Assembly (NCBI GenBank): GCA_020524245.1
Contig: JAIVLN010000001.1
Coordinates: forward strand, 496,001 to 560,000
Direction: 5' to 3'
Origin: Rossellomorea aquimaris
GTDB taxonomy: Bacteria > Bacillota > Bacilli > Bacillales > Fictibacillaceae
DNA: 64,000 nucleotides
Shown: one piece after another, positions 56,375 through 64,000 of the stretch
Numbering within the stretch: position 1 is the first letter of the stretch
Layout: the number at the start of each line of letters is the position of its first letter
Made by a program: the position numbers and the translations under genes
The notes under the pieces: generated by a model
The model's input: the letters and a program-made list of their open reading frames with translations, nothing else
Told to the model about the DNA's origin: nothing
The model's database searches: none

Positions 56375-57017
56375 GTTGTTTCCTTCCCTTCCAATTTTTT
56401 GCGATCTGATATGCTGCGAGCATAGCTTGCCCAGCCCGAAATGATATTATGCATTGAAAATGTGTTTGGACGATGGGCATTTGAAAGGATGGCTGAATCT
56501 CGATTTTAGGTGGGTTCAGCATTTTCATCAAGTGACTGACCAGGCCTACGACACTTCCTTTTATCGTCCATAGCATTCCTGAAAAGATACCGGTTGAACT
56601 TGCATCACCTGTTCCGAGAGAACTGTACCATTCAAATTCTTCTATACGGACACGGTTTAAGAATCTGCGAATAATCCGGTGCATTTGGTAGACCGAGTCG
56701 ATCAACTCTTTCGTCTCCTGGGCACGTTGGAGAATGGATTCCGCTCTAAAAACGGCTTCTCTCTCTTTCTCGTGATCTTGTTCTCCGACTTCCATATCCG
56801 TTTGATATTTCAAATGCAAGCCGTCATCCTCCATTTTCATTTCATTGAAAGGAATATCCCAGGAGTAGTGGAACATTCCACGTAAGAGGTGCAGTCGGAT
56901 TTTACACTCATCGCGATTTTGATCATGGATATAAATGATTGAAATTCGGACTGTGCTCAACATGATGAGTACTATTATCAAACCAATAAACGATAAAATC
57001 CCGATGACCCAATACAT
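56322..57017 (-). CDS. ytfI: DUF2953 membrane-anchored protein YtfI
   Basis: A 231-aa protein with an N-terminal hydrophobic segment (YWVIGILSFIGLIIVLIMLS) and the DUF2953 core (SIIYIHDQNRDECKIRL; LGTGDASSTGIFSGMLWTI, about 135-155). The latter, (Y/S)SLGTGDAS-TG-G, is the family's best signature. Function unknown, sporulation-associated by its partner YtfJ. The frame reaches 57071 inside the preceding terminator, but GGAAAGGTGG precedes the ATG at 57017. Confidence 0.87.
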   Translation of the reverse strand: MYWVIGILSFIGLIIVLIMLSTVRISIIYIHDQNRDECKIRLHLLRGMFHYSWDIPFNEMKMEDDGLHLKYQTDMEVGEQDHEKEREAVFRAESILQRAQETKELIDSVYQMHRIIRRFLNRVRIEEFEWYSSLGTGDASSTGIFSGMLWTIKGSVVGLVSHLMKMLNPPKIEIQPSFQMPIVQTHFQCIISFRAGQAMLAAYQIAKNWKGRKQHVRTSNPGLDANGNGKY

Positions 57018-57052
57018 CCGACTGACCACCTTTCCGTAAAAAATCAATCCAT

Positions 57053-57090
57053 AAAAAAGACCTATCAGCATTATGTACTGACAGGTCTAT
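57053..57090 (-). terminator. yteJ terminator
   Basis: Minus-strand AGACCTGTCAG / CTGATAGGTCT followed by T6, between yteJ and ytfI. Confidence 0.9.
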
Positions 57091-57098
57091 TACAATAC

Positions 57099-57578
57099 CT
57101 ATTTCCGTATATGGACGACTCTCGTATCTGCGAAAATATCATGCAAGGCTTTCTTTTCACTTGTAAAAGCAGTGATGATATATCCTATGAAGAACACCTT
57201 ACTAATGAATCTTCCGACAACCTCCCGGAACAGTAGCGTCGACCAGGTCAATTTTCCATCAACATCCTGCGGAACCACCCGGATTGCCAAAATCATTTTA
57301 CCCAATGTCTGGCCGAAGAAACGAGTCATCAATAGGAAGTACCCATAAAATATGATCGCCGTAAGGATGGCTTTCAGTGAAAACATGCTTCCATCCGTCA
57401 AAGGAAGGTCCAGCCAGCGGAACAACGGATAGATGAGAATGCGATATAAGCTTCCGATGACGAGAATATCAAACAAATACGCCCAAAAGCGCATCCAGAA
57501 CCCTGCATATTTCCTATTTGGGGGAGGAGCTGGAGTCGTTTCGACAGGTTGATCTATAGATTCTTCTGTATAATCCAA
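57099..57578 (-). CDS. yteJ: RDD family membrane protein YteJ
   Basis: A 159-aa protein with an RDD domain: Arg in FWMRFWAYLFDILVIGSLYR (about 28-47) and conserved Asp, three hydrophobic segments and RFFGQTLGKMILAIRVV (about 85-101). RDD proteins include putative ion or substrate transporters; its role is not known. It starts 13 bp after sppA, so probably one transcript. Confidence 0.88.
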   Translation of the reverse strand: MDYTEESIDQPVETTPAPPPNRKYAGFWMRFWAYLFDILVIGSLYRILIYPLFRWLDLPLTDGSMFSLKAILTAIIFYGYFLLMTRFFGQTLGKMILAIRVVPQDVDGKLTWSTLLFREVVGRFISKVFFIGYIITAFTSEKKALHDIFADTRVVHIRK

Positions 57579-57590
57579 ATCAATCTCCTC

Positions 57591-58598
57591 CTATTCTGTA
57601 TACAAATATTTGATTTGAGGTGTATTCGTTTCACTCATTAACTTTTGGATGCCTAATATGTCGCCATTCGGCTGGAACAGTTTCTGCGCTGTCATGTTCA
57701 AAAAGGAATTCAATCCGAAGTTCTGTTCATAACGAACGACCTTCAAATGAGAGTTTCCAAGGTCTTTTTTCATCTTATTAATCGTATCATCCAGATCGCC
57801 AAGCTCATCAACCAACTGGAGTTCCTTCGCTTGACGGCCGTCGTAAACTCGACCATCTGCTATTTCACGCACTTTACTTTCATTTATGTCACGTCCGGAC
57901 GCGATGACGTTCACAAACTCATTATAAGAATTATCCACGATCGATTGGAGGATCTCCCGTTCATTCTCTGACATCTCACGTGTTGGAGATAGGATATCCT
58001 TATGCTCACCGCTCTTGATCGTTTCCCATTTCACTCCAAGCTTTTCGGCAAGCTCTCCATAATTCATCGACTGGATGATGACACCGAGCGATCCAGTCAA
58101 AGTGGAAGGATGTGCGATGATCTTATCGGCAGGAGCGGCAATGTAATAACCTCCGGAAGCTGCCATGCTTCCCATTGATATGTAAACTGGTTTCTTGGTT
58201 TTCTTTTGGATCGTTGTAATCTGATCGTGAATTTCAGCACTTTCGACGACTCCGCCACCTGGTGAATTCACGCGGATGATGATCCCTTCGACATTCGCAT
58301 TTTCTCCTGCATATTCCAACATTTCGAGAAATTGTCTGTGGTTATAACCAGGAGATTGGAAAAATGATGTGGCATCGCCTGTATCCTGGATGACCCCATC
58401 GACCTCTAACACGACAATGCTGTTCTGACTACTCCCTTTCTCTACAACCTGTTCGACAAATGGTTCTTCTTCAAAAAATGCATTGTTTTGTAATTTTCCG
58501 AAGTTCGCATCTGCCATAACGGACAATCCATTTATGATGATTGAGCCAATCAGCAGCACAGCTGCAATCCCTAAAGCCGCCCAACGTTTTCCGTTCAA
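57591..58598 (-). CDS. sppA: Signal peptide peptidase SppA
   Basis: A 335-aa membrane-anchored Ser-Lys protease that cuts leftover signal peptides. It has an N-terminal anchor (WAALGIAAVLLIGSIIINGL, 6-25). The crotonase-like domain has the nucleophile Ser in SMGSMAASGGYYIAAPADKI (about 142-161) and the general-base Lys in WETIKSGEHKDILSP (about 200). Short, single-domain form as in B. subtilis. Operon with yteJ, divergent from nadK. Confidence 0.94.
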   Translation of the reverse strand: MNGKRWAALGIAAVLLIGSIIINGLSVMADANFGKLQNNAFFEEEPFVEQVVEKGSSQNSIVVLEVDGVIQDTGDATSFFQSPGYNHRQFLEMLEYAGENANVEGIIIRVNSPGGGVVESAEIHDQITTIQKKTKKPVYISMGSMAASGGYYIAAPADKIIAHPSTLTGSLGVIIQSMNYGELAEKLGVKWETIKSGEHKDILSPTREMSENEREILQSIVDNSYNEFVNVIASGRDINESKVREIADGRVYDGRQAKELQLVDELGDLDDTINKMKKDLGNSHLKVVRYEQNFGLNSFLNMTAQKLFQPNGDILGIQKLMSETNTPQIKYLYTE

Positions 58599-58791
58599 TT
58601 TTGAAGCCCCCTCGTTTCATTATTTTTTGTAAAGTTTACCCAATACTAGTTAGAATATCATATTTCAGAAGGTAGGAATAAGATTTGACAAAAAAGTTCA
58701 GAAAACAGATTATTAGTGTACAGTACAAGAAAAAGCGAATAATAAAAAAGCAATTGTAGCTCGATGAAATTCTGTTTACAGGAGGTTTGGG

Positions 58792-59589
58792 ATGGCTGAC
58801 CGTAAGAACATCCATTTTTTCTATAAAAAAGGCAGCGAATACGAGGAGAAAATCACAAGACTGAAAAACTTGGCCGTCGATAATGGATTTACATTGGTAG
58901 ACGATTCCACTGATGCCAACATCATCGCAAGTATCGGAGGGGATGGTACTTTCCTTCAAGCGGTCCGCAAGACTGGATTCCGTGACGATGTATTGTATGT
59001 TGGAGTGAGTACGGGACAACTAGGCTTTTATTGTGACTTCAACATCGAAGACCTTTCAGGGATGATTGAGGCGATGATGAACGAACAAGTCGAGGTACGC
59101 CGTTATCCGACGATCCAAGTGGATGTGGAAAACGACTCTTCCTTTTACTGTTTGAATGAAGTTTCAATTCGCTCAGGGATTATCAAGACGCTGTCACTGG
59201 ATTTATATATTGACGATCTGTTTTTTGAGAGGTTCAAGGGAGACGGAATCATCGTATCCACCCCGACGGGTAGCACAGGGTACAACAAATCTTTGGACGG
59301 CTCCATTGTAGACCCGAAGCTCGCGTGCATGCAGATCAGCGAGGTCGCTTCCATCAACAACAACCACTATCGTACACTCGGTAGCTCTTTTATACTGAGT
59401 GATGAACGAGCACTGGAAATCAGAATGGTCGACGACGGAAATGATTTCCCTGTCATCGGAATGGACAATGAGGCATTAAGCGTTCGCCACGGGGGTACGA
59501 TCCGAATCAATCTGTCGGATAAACGGATCAAGACGGTTAAATTGAAGGACAACTCCTTCTGGCATAAAGTGAAACGTAGCTTTCTATAA
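58792..59589 (+). CDS. nadK: NAD kinase
   Basis: A 265-aa ATP-dependent NAD kinase that makes NADP. The catalytic GGDGT motif is at 49-53 (ASIGGDGTFLQ); LNEVSIRSG (near 116-124) and TPTGSTGYNKS (about 154-164) bind substrate. It matches the second Bacillus paralogue (YtdI/PpnKB) by position next to sppA. AGGAGG precedes the ATG. The terminator just downstream has been split by an insertion sequence. Confidence 0.95.
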   Translation: MADRKNIHFFYKKGSEYEEKITRLKNLAVDNGFTLVDDSTDANIIASIGGDGTFLQAVRKTGFRDDVLYVGVSTGQLGFYCDFNIEDLSGMIEAMMNEQVEVRRYPTIQVDVENDSSFYCLNEVSIRSGIIKTLSLDLYIDDLFFERFKGDGIIVSTPTGSTGYNKSLDGSIVDPKLACMQISEVASINNNHYRTLGSSFILSDERALEIRMVDDGNDFPVIGMDNEALSVRHGGTIRINLSDKRIKTVKLKDNSFWHKVKRSFL

Positions 59590-59591
59590 GG

Positions 59592-59603
59592 AAAAAGGTG
59601 ACC
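59592..59603 (+). terminator. Left arm of the nadK terminator, split by the insertion
   Basis: AAAAAGGTGACC is complementary to GGTCACCTTTTT at 61055-61066. Without the element the two arms would be joined by the loop AGCCCA and end in T8. Together they form a classic intrinsic terminator. Confidence 0.85.
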
Positions 59604-59660
59604 AGCCTGAACTGCACCCCAATTGTTAGACATCAAATAACAATTGGGGTGCAGTTTTTT

Positions 59661-60176
59661 ATGGTTAGATTAAATTCTAGGGAAAAGATTAAGGCGGTAA
59701 AAAGATATGTTGAAGGGAGAGAAGGATACAAAACAATTGCGAGAGATATTGGTGTTACGCCCAGTTTGTTTTATACATGGATTCAACTGTATGAACATCA
59801 TGGTGAAAAAGCTCTAGAAAAAAGCTATACAGCTTATTCGGTGGACTTTAAACTAAAAGTAATTCAGTTTATGAACGAACGTGGGACGTCCATCGGAGAA
59901 GCAGCTGCTATTTTTAATATTCCATCTCCTACTACGCTATCCAAATGGATCAAGCTATTAGAAACAAAGGGTGTGGACGGCCTAAAACCTAAGAAAAAGG
60001 GGCGGCCATTGATGAAGAAGAATAAAAAGACAAAAAAACACACACCGGATAAGGGTTCAACGGAAGATCTACAGGCAGAAGTAGAACGTTTACGTATGGA
60101 AAACGCGTACTTAAAAAAGTTGAATGCCTTAGTTCAAAACAAGGAAAAATCACCAAACAAGACAAAGCGAAAGTAG
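59661..60176 (+). CDS. IS3-family transposase OrfA
   Basis: A 171-aa DNA-binding subunit with two helix-turn-helix segments (REKIKAVKRYVEGREGYKTI, about 5-24; then FKLKVIQFMNERGTSIGEAA, about 60-79) and a coiled-coil region (DLQAEVERLRMENAYLKKLN, about 135-154). Ends just after the slippery sequence A-AAA-AAG at 60113-60119. OrfA alone probably regulates transposition; the OrfAB fusion is the transposase. The frame opens at 59598 but the ATG at 59661 is inside the element. Confidence 0.92.
   Translation: MVRLNSREKIKAVKRYVEGREGYKTIARDIGVTPSLFYTWIQLYEHHGEKALEKSYTAYSVDFKLKVIQFMNERGTSIGEAAAIFNIPSPTTLSKWIKLLETKGVDGLKPKKKGRPLMKKNKKTKKHTPDKGSTEDLQAEVERLRMENAYLKKLNALVQNKEKSPNKTKRK
60113..60119 (+). 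promoter_or_regulatory. -1 programmed frameshift site of the IS
   Basis: A-AAA-AAG in the OrfA frame (TTA-AAA-AAG). Slipping back one base enters the OrfB frame, which has no stop from here on to 61015. This is the usual IS3-family signal. Confidence 0.85.
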
Positions 60177-61015
60177 TCTATGAATTAAGGCAAGAGTATT
60201 CGGTGAAAGCACTTTTGAATCTCGCAGAGATTCCACGTAGTACCTATTATTACTGGGTAAAACGACTGGAACAACCAGATAAAGATAAGATGTTAAAAAC
60301 GTTGATCAAAGAGATTTATGAAGAACATAAGGGACGGTATGGCTACCGTCGTATTCGAGATGAACTCAATAACCGAGGGCATAAAGTCAATCATAAAAAA
60401 GTATTTCGGATTATGCGTGAAATAGGGTTGAAGTCTGTTGTCCGTATAAAAAAATACCGTTCTTATAAAGGTGAGGTAGGTAAAGTTGCACCTAACCTCC
60501 TAGCCCGTAATTTCCATGCAGATAAACCCAATGAAAAGTGGGTGACAGATATTACGGAATTTAAGCTGTTTGGAGAAAAACTTTATTTCTCCCCTATGTT
60601 AGATCTGTTTAATGGAGAAATCATTACGTATACAATGAGCTCTAGACCAAAGTATACCCTAGTATCAGAGATGTTAGAAAAATCACTTGAGCGACTTGAC
60701 TCTGACGATGAAATAATTATCCATTCTGATCAAGGCTGGCACTATCAAATGAAGCCTTATCGGAATGCCTTGAAGCAGAAAGGAATTACCCAAAGTATGT
60801 CCCGTAAGGGTAACTGTTACGACAATGCGGTTATCGAGAATTTCTTTGGCATACTGAAGTCAGAGTTCTTATACTTAAGTGAATTTGACAGTCTAGAGCA
60901 CTTTAAAGTGGAACTAGCGGAGTACATTCATTACTACAATAACAAAAGAATTAAGGCAAAATTAAAAGGCCTAAGCCCGATACAATACCGGACTCAGACC
61001 TTTCAAGTTGCCTGA
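60116..61015 (+). CDS. IS3-family transposase OrfB (DDE catalytic part, made by frameshift)
   Basis: The integrase-like domain. In the -1 frame it reads KITKQDKAKVVYELRQEYSV and continues LLNLAEIPRSTYYYW; an HTH_21-like segment HKGRYGYRRIRDELNNRGHK follows. The DDE triad is Asp in WVTDITEF, Asp in IIHSDQGWHY and Glu in ENFFGILKSE. A GTG at 60203 could allow separate translation, but the frame is open back to the slippery site. No internal stops, so probably active. Confidence 0.93.
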   Translation, partial: KVECLSSKQGKITKQDKAKVVYELRQEYSVKALLNLAEIPRSTYYYWVKRLEQPDKDKMLKTLIKEIYEEHKGRYGYRRIRDELNNRGHKVNHKKVFRIMREIGLKSVVRIKKYRSYKGEVGKVAPNLLARNFHADKPNEKWVTDITEFKLFGEKLYFSPMLDLFNGEIITYTMSSRPKYTLVSEMLEKSLERLDSDDEIIIHSDQGWHYQMKPYRNALKQKGITQSMSRKGNCYDNAVIENFFGILKSEFLYLSEFDSLEHFKVELAEYIHYYNNKRIKAKLKGLSPIQYRTQTFQVA

Positions 61016-61054
61016 GAAATTAACTGTCTAACTTTTGGGGTTCACTTCAGCCCA

Positions 61055-61069
61055 GGTCACCTTTTTTTT
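61055..61069 (+). terminator. Right arm of the split nadK terminator
   Basis: GGTCACC plus T8; pairs with 59592-59603. It is also beside the ytcJ stop, so before the insertion it could have served both convergent genes. Confidence 0.82.
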
Positions 61070-61080
61070 ACATGTATCCT

Positions 61081-62670
61081 TTATTCAGCTGAGTAGACGA
61101 CTGTATTATTGACCACGGTCTTCAAAACCTTCACTTGAGGGATGCTTTCAGGGTTGATCCGGAACAAGTCCTCACTCAACACAGTGAAATCTGCGCTGTA
61201 TCCATTGTCGATATGTCCCATTTCATTTTCTTTTCCGATCGCATAAGCGCTCCCTTTCGTATATAGTTCTACTGCTTCGTACGGCGTCAATTTCTGTTCA
61301 GGATAAAAGCCTTCGTGTTGATCTCCTACTTTTTTACGCATGACCGCAGCATAAATCGTCGCTAAAGGATCCGCTGTTTCAATTGGTGCGTCTGATCCGG
61401 ACGCACAAGGAATCCCCTCATTAAGCAACGTTTTCCACGCAAAACTATACTGCATGCGCTCTTCCCCCAGCCGCTCGATCACCCACGGAAAATCGGATGC
61501 AACGAAATGAGGCTGGATGTCGATGATCACCGGCACCTTCTTCAGTCGTTCAATCAAATCAGGACGGACGACTTGTCCATGGACAAAACGATCCCTCAAT
61601 CCTTCTGGAGGTGGATGCTCTTCCACAGCATATAAAGCAAACTCCAATGCCAAATCACCGATCGTATGGATGGCAACCGGCATTTTGTACGTTCTTGCCT
61701 TTTTGACAAGCTCCTTCAACTCCGTCAGAGAATGGATGGCAACCCCGTATGTTTCAGGCATGTCATTGTATGGCTTGCTTAAATAGGCCGTCCTACCTCC
61801 AAGTGCACCGTCTGCGAAGATTTTCATTGAACCAAGTTCGACATATCCATTGGAAGCACCGACTGAATAGCCATGTCCATGCATGTCCTCCACAACCTCA
61901 TGATGAACAAGCAGATTCGCTTTGAATTTCAGTTGATCTTCATTCACCACGTTTAAAAACGTCTGGTACGTCCTAAGGAATCCTCCGTAATAATTAAGAT
62001 CCTCGCTGTGTCCTCCTACAATCCCATGCTTCGTCAGATCTTCAATCGACGTTTTTAATGCACGGTCTAAATATTCCTCCGTCACTTGTGGAATGGCATT
62101 CTTCACAAGGTCTTGCGCCTTATCCAGAAGGTACCCTGTCGGTGATCCGTTTGAATCCCGGACAATGACACCGCCAGGAGGATCTGGTGTTTCATTTGTT
62201 ATGCCTGCGAGTTGCAGCGCTTTGGAGTTCGCGAGCAAAGCATGTCGGCAAATTCGTGTCAACATCATCGGATGATGAGGCGCAATTTCATCCAGCTCGA
62301 AGCGGTGAAATATTTTACGATCAACAAAATTGTTTTCATTCCAACCATCGCCGATGATCCATTCATTCAATGGTGTTGAATATACTTTCTCTTTCAGCGT
62401 AGTCCTCATTTCTTCTGCTGAATGGATGTCCGATAAATCGAGTCGCATAAGCTTTTCGCCATGCCCGATCATATGTAAATGACTATCTACAAATCCAGGG
62501 TACATGACAGCCCCATTTAAGTCTTGTACTTGGTCAATCTCATATTGTTGTTCGATTTCTGCGCGGTTTCCACACGCCAAGATTTTATCGCCTTCCACCA
62601 ATACGGCTTCGACGGTGTCGCCTTCTTTTTTCATCGTGTAGATTGTGCCGTTCGTCCATAACGTTCTCAT
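61081..62670 (-). CDS. ytcJ: Amidohydrolase family protein (YtcJ-like)
   Basis: A 529-aa metal-dependent hydrolase of the amidohydrolase_3 family. Metal motifs: GFVDSHLHMIGHG (about 59-71), later VAIHTIGDLALEFAL and the Asp in CASGSDAPIETADPL (about 420-434). Beta-sandwich N and C termini (NGTIYTMKKEGDTVEAVLVE). Substrate unknown; such enzymes hydrolyse amide or imide bonds. Between nadK and ytcI as in B. subtilis. Confidence 0.9.
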   Translation of the reverse strand: MRTLWTNGTIYTMKKEGDTVEAVLVEGDKILACGNRAEIEQQYEIDQVQDLNGAVMYPGFVDSHLHMIGHGEKLMRLDLSDIHSAEEMRTTLKEKVYSTPLNEWIIGDGWNENNFVDRKIFHRFELDEIAPHHPMMLTRICRHALLANSKALQLAGITNETPDPPGGVIVRDSNGSPTGYLLDKAQDLVKNAIPQVTEEYLDRALKTSIEDLTKHGIVGGHSEDLNYYGGFLRTYQTFLNVVNEDQLKFKANLLVHHEVVEDMHGHGYSVGASNGYVELGSMKIFADGALGGRTAYLSKPYNDMPETYGVAIHSLTELKELVKKARTYKMPVAIHTIGDLALEFALYAVEEHPPPEGLRDRFVHGQVVRPDLIERLKKVPVIIDIQPHFVASDFPWVIERLGEERMQYSFAWKTLLNEGIPCASGSDAPIETADPLATIYAAVMRKKVGDQHEGFYPEQKLTPYEAVELYTKGSAYAIGKENEMGHIDNGYSADFTVLSEDLFRINPESIPQVKVLKTVVNNTVVYSAE

Positions 62671-62780
62671 GACTACACCCCATTTTTTTCTGATTTCGTA
62701 TCAAAAGCATACCGAAATTTTCTGAAAAAATCTATCATAAGGAAAGAGTTGGCTATTCATTAAGCCTACCAGAACGCTAC

Positions 62781-62819
62781 TAAAAAGACAGGCCCATCAA
62801 TTGATTTGGCCTGTCTTTC
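62781..62819 (-). terminator. Terminator after the acyl-CoA ligase
   Basis: Minus-strand AAAGACAGGCC / GGCCTGTCTTT with an inner ATCAATTGAT stem, then TTTAG. Confidence 0.9.
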
Positions 62820-62826
62820 AGTACAT

Positions 62827-64000
62827 TTATTTTACTGTCGCTTGATTTTCCTTCATTCGGAGTTCGATACGACGGATTTTACCGGAAGTGGTTTTCGGCA
62901 GCTCCTCAACGAACTCGATTTTACGAGGATATTTATATGGTGCAGTTAGCTTCTTCACGTGATCTTGAAGAGCTGGAATGATGTCGTCAGACGATGCTTC
63001 AGCTGGATTCTTCAATACGATAAATGCTTTGACGACATGCCCTCTCACTTCATCAGGGCTTGCAACGACGGCGCATTCTTTTACAGATGGATGCTTGACG
63101 AGTGCATCCTCAACTTCAAACGGTCCGATCGTATATCCGGAACTGATGATGATATCATCCCCGCGCCCTTCAAACCAGAAGTAACCGTCCTCATCTTTTT
63201 TCGCTTTGTCACCTGTCAGGTAATAGTCCCCTCTAAATGCCATTCGTGTACGATCCGCATCCTTATAATACTCTTTGAAAAGAGCCGGTGCATCACGATG
63301 TACCGCAATATCCCCTACTTCACCAGGTTGAACCGGCTGACCTTCTTCATTGATGATTTCGACGCGGTTACCTGGTGTCGGTTTCCCCATTGAGCCCGGT
63401 CGGACTTCCATCCCATCTACAATCCCGACGAGCAATGTATTTTCAGTCTGACCATAGCCATCACGGACTGTGACGTTGAAATATCTTTGGAAGATATCAA
63501 TAACTTCACGATTCAACGGTTCACCAGCCGAAACTGCACTTCTCAGATTGGACAGGTTATATTCATTCAGGTTATCCACCTTAGCCATCAATCGATATTC
63601 CGTCGGTGTACAACACAGTACGTTTATTTGATATTTTTCCAATAGCTCCAAGTATTTGTTCGGATCGAATTTTCCATTATAGACGAAACCGGTTGAACCC
63701 GTACCTAGAGCTGAAACGAATGGACTCCAGATCCATTTTTGCCAACCCGGTCCAGCTGTCGCCCAAACCTTGTCGCCTTCTTTAATGTTGAGCCAAGAGA
63801 GAGCGGCTGTACGGATGTGTGCGTATGCCCATCCATGAGTATGTACGACACCTTTTGGTTGTCCTGTCGTTCCGGACGTATAAGATAAAAAGGCCATATC
63901 ATCTCGCTTAGTTGTTGGAAGCTCGAAGGACTTGTCCGCTTTCGCGATAACTTCTCCAAGATCCATCCAGCCGTTTTTTTTACCGCCAACGACGATCTTA
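62827..64000 (-). CDS. ytcI: Acyl-CoA ligase (AMP-forming; acetyl-CoA synthetase-like), 5' end cut by window edge
   Basis: The C-terminal 390 residues of an adenylate-forming enzyme. The ATP loop is SYTSGTTGQPKGVVHTHGWA, motif RDGYGQTENTLLVG gives the Tyr-Gly-Gln-Thr-Glu adenylate motif, and the hinge Asp lies in TGDKAKKDEDGYFWFEGR-like sequence. The C-terminal catalytic Lys is in PKTTSGKIRRIELR. The frame stays open (KIVVGGKKNGW) to 64000. By position and type it matches B. subtilis YtcI, related to branched-chain acyl-CoA synthetase MbcS. Substrate uncertain. Confidence 0.92.
   Translation of the reverse strand, partial: KIVVGGKKNGWMDLGEVIAKADKSFELPTTKRDDMAFLSYTSGTTGQPKGVVHTHGWAYAHIRTAALSWLNIKEGDKVWATAGPGWQKWIWSPFVSALGTGSTGFVYNGKFDPNKYLELLEKYQINVLCCTPTEYRLMAKVDNLNEYNLSNLRSAVSAGEPLNREVIDIFQRYFNVTVRDGYGQTENTLLVGIVDGMEVRPGSMGKPTPGNRVEIINEEGQPVQPGEVGDIAVHRDAPALFKEYYKDADRTRMAFRGDYYLTGDKAKKDEDGYFWFEGRGDDIIISSGYTIGPFEVEDALVKHPSVKECAVVASPDEVRGHVVKAFIVLKNPAEASSDDIIPALQDHVKKLTAPYKYPRKIEFVEELPKTTSGKIRRIELRMKENQATVK

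Larger units (their letters stand above)
59608..61049 (+). mobile_element. IS3-family (IS150-like) insertion sequence, intact
   Basis: A 1442-bp element. Terminal inverted repeats: left TGAACTGCACCCCAATTGTT, right (reversed) TGAAGTGAACCCCAAAAGTT; both ends start TG and continue AGACA. A 3-bp target duplication GCC lies at 59605-59607 and 61050-61052. It carries orfA and orfB joined by a frameshift signal, both open. A-rich composition differs from the neighbours. It is inserted in the nadK terminator loop. Confidence 0.95.

Noticed and set aside
58636-59019. 127-aa minus-strand frame over the nadK start
   Set aside because: Covers the nadK promoter and 5' end antisense, no ribosome site, hydrophobic tail from AT-rich sequence.

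Overview
The window is a chromosomal segment of a spore-forming, low-GC Gram-positive bacterium of the family Bacillaceae. Three things support this: a near-continuous match to the Bacillus subtilis gene order from ysgA through thrS, dnaI, dnaB, polA, phoPR, citZ-icd-mdh, pyk-pfkA-accAD and dnaE to ackA, sppA and ytcI; many sporulation-associated genes (sspI, ytxC, ytaF, ytvI, ytrH, ytrI, ytfJ); and a Firmicutes-type L20 leader and T-box. A more exact genus is not resolvable by eye. An NhaC-type antiporter and a widespread Bacillaceae intergenic repeat would fit a halotolerant relative, but that is inference.

Layout. 1-4.0 kb: rRNA methyltransferase (cut by the window edge), sspI, an M42 peptidase, dUTPase and small membrane or HNH genes. 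4.4-5.9 kb: infC-rpmI-rplT with its autoregulatory leader. 6.2-10.4 kb: two tandem threonyl-tRNA synthetase genes under one Thr T-box. 10.5-14.4 kb: ytxC, dnaI, dnaB, nrdR. 14.6-22 kb: speD, gapB, coaE, ytaF, mutM, polA. 22.2-28.8 kb: phoR/phoP, a MaoC-like gene, mdh-icd-citZ. 29-34.5 kb: ytwI, ytvI, fxsA, pyk, pfkA. 34.6-41.9 kb: accA, accD, a FadR-type regulator, NADP-malic enzyme, dnaE. 42-51.4 kb: ytrH/ytrI, nrnA, ytpI-like, ytoI, ytkL, ald, an antiporter, moaB and several unrecognised small genes. 51.4-64 kb: an EcsC-family gene, ackA, ytxK, tpx, ytfJ/ytfI, yteJ, sppA, nadK, one intact IS3-family element, an amidohydrolase and an acyl-CoA ligase cut by the right edge. Most genes lie on the minus strand.

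The genes form a core of central carbon metabolism (pyk, pfkA, gapB, citZ-icd-mdh, malic enzyme, accDA, ackA), replication and repair (dnaB/dnaI loader, dnaE, polA, mutM, nrdR) and translation. Control elements readable in the DNA include the L20 leader, the T-box with an ACC specifier, two CcpN-type boxes upstream of gapB, and a long speD leader whose upstream C-run can pair with the Shine-Dalgarno.

The least expected structure is intergenic. Seven imperfect tandem arrays (52-bp units at 3 loci, 21-bp units at 3 loci, 20-bp units at 1 locus) each sit just beyond an intrinsic terminator. Their periods are close to whole numbers of DNA helical turns. Other notable points are a mosaic second ThrRS whose catalytic core differs sharply from its neighbour while both flanks are near copies, and an IS3-type element inserted exactly in the loop of the nadK terminator hairpin.
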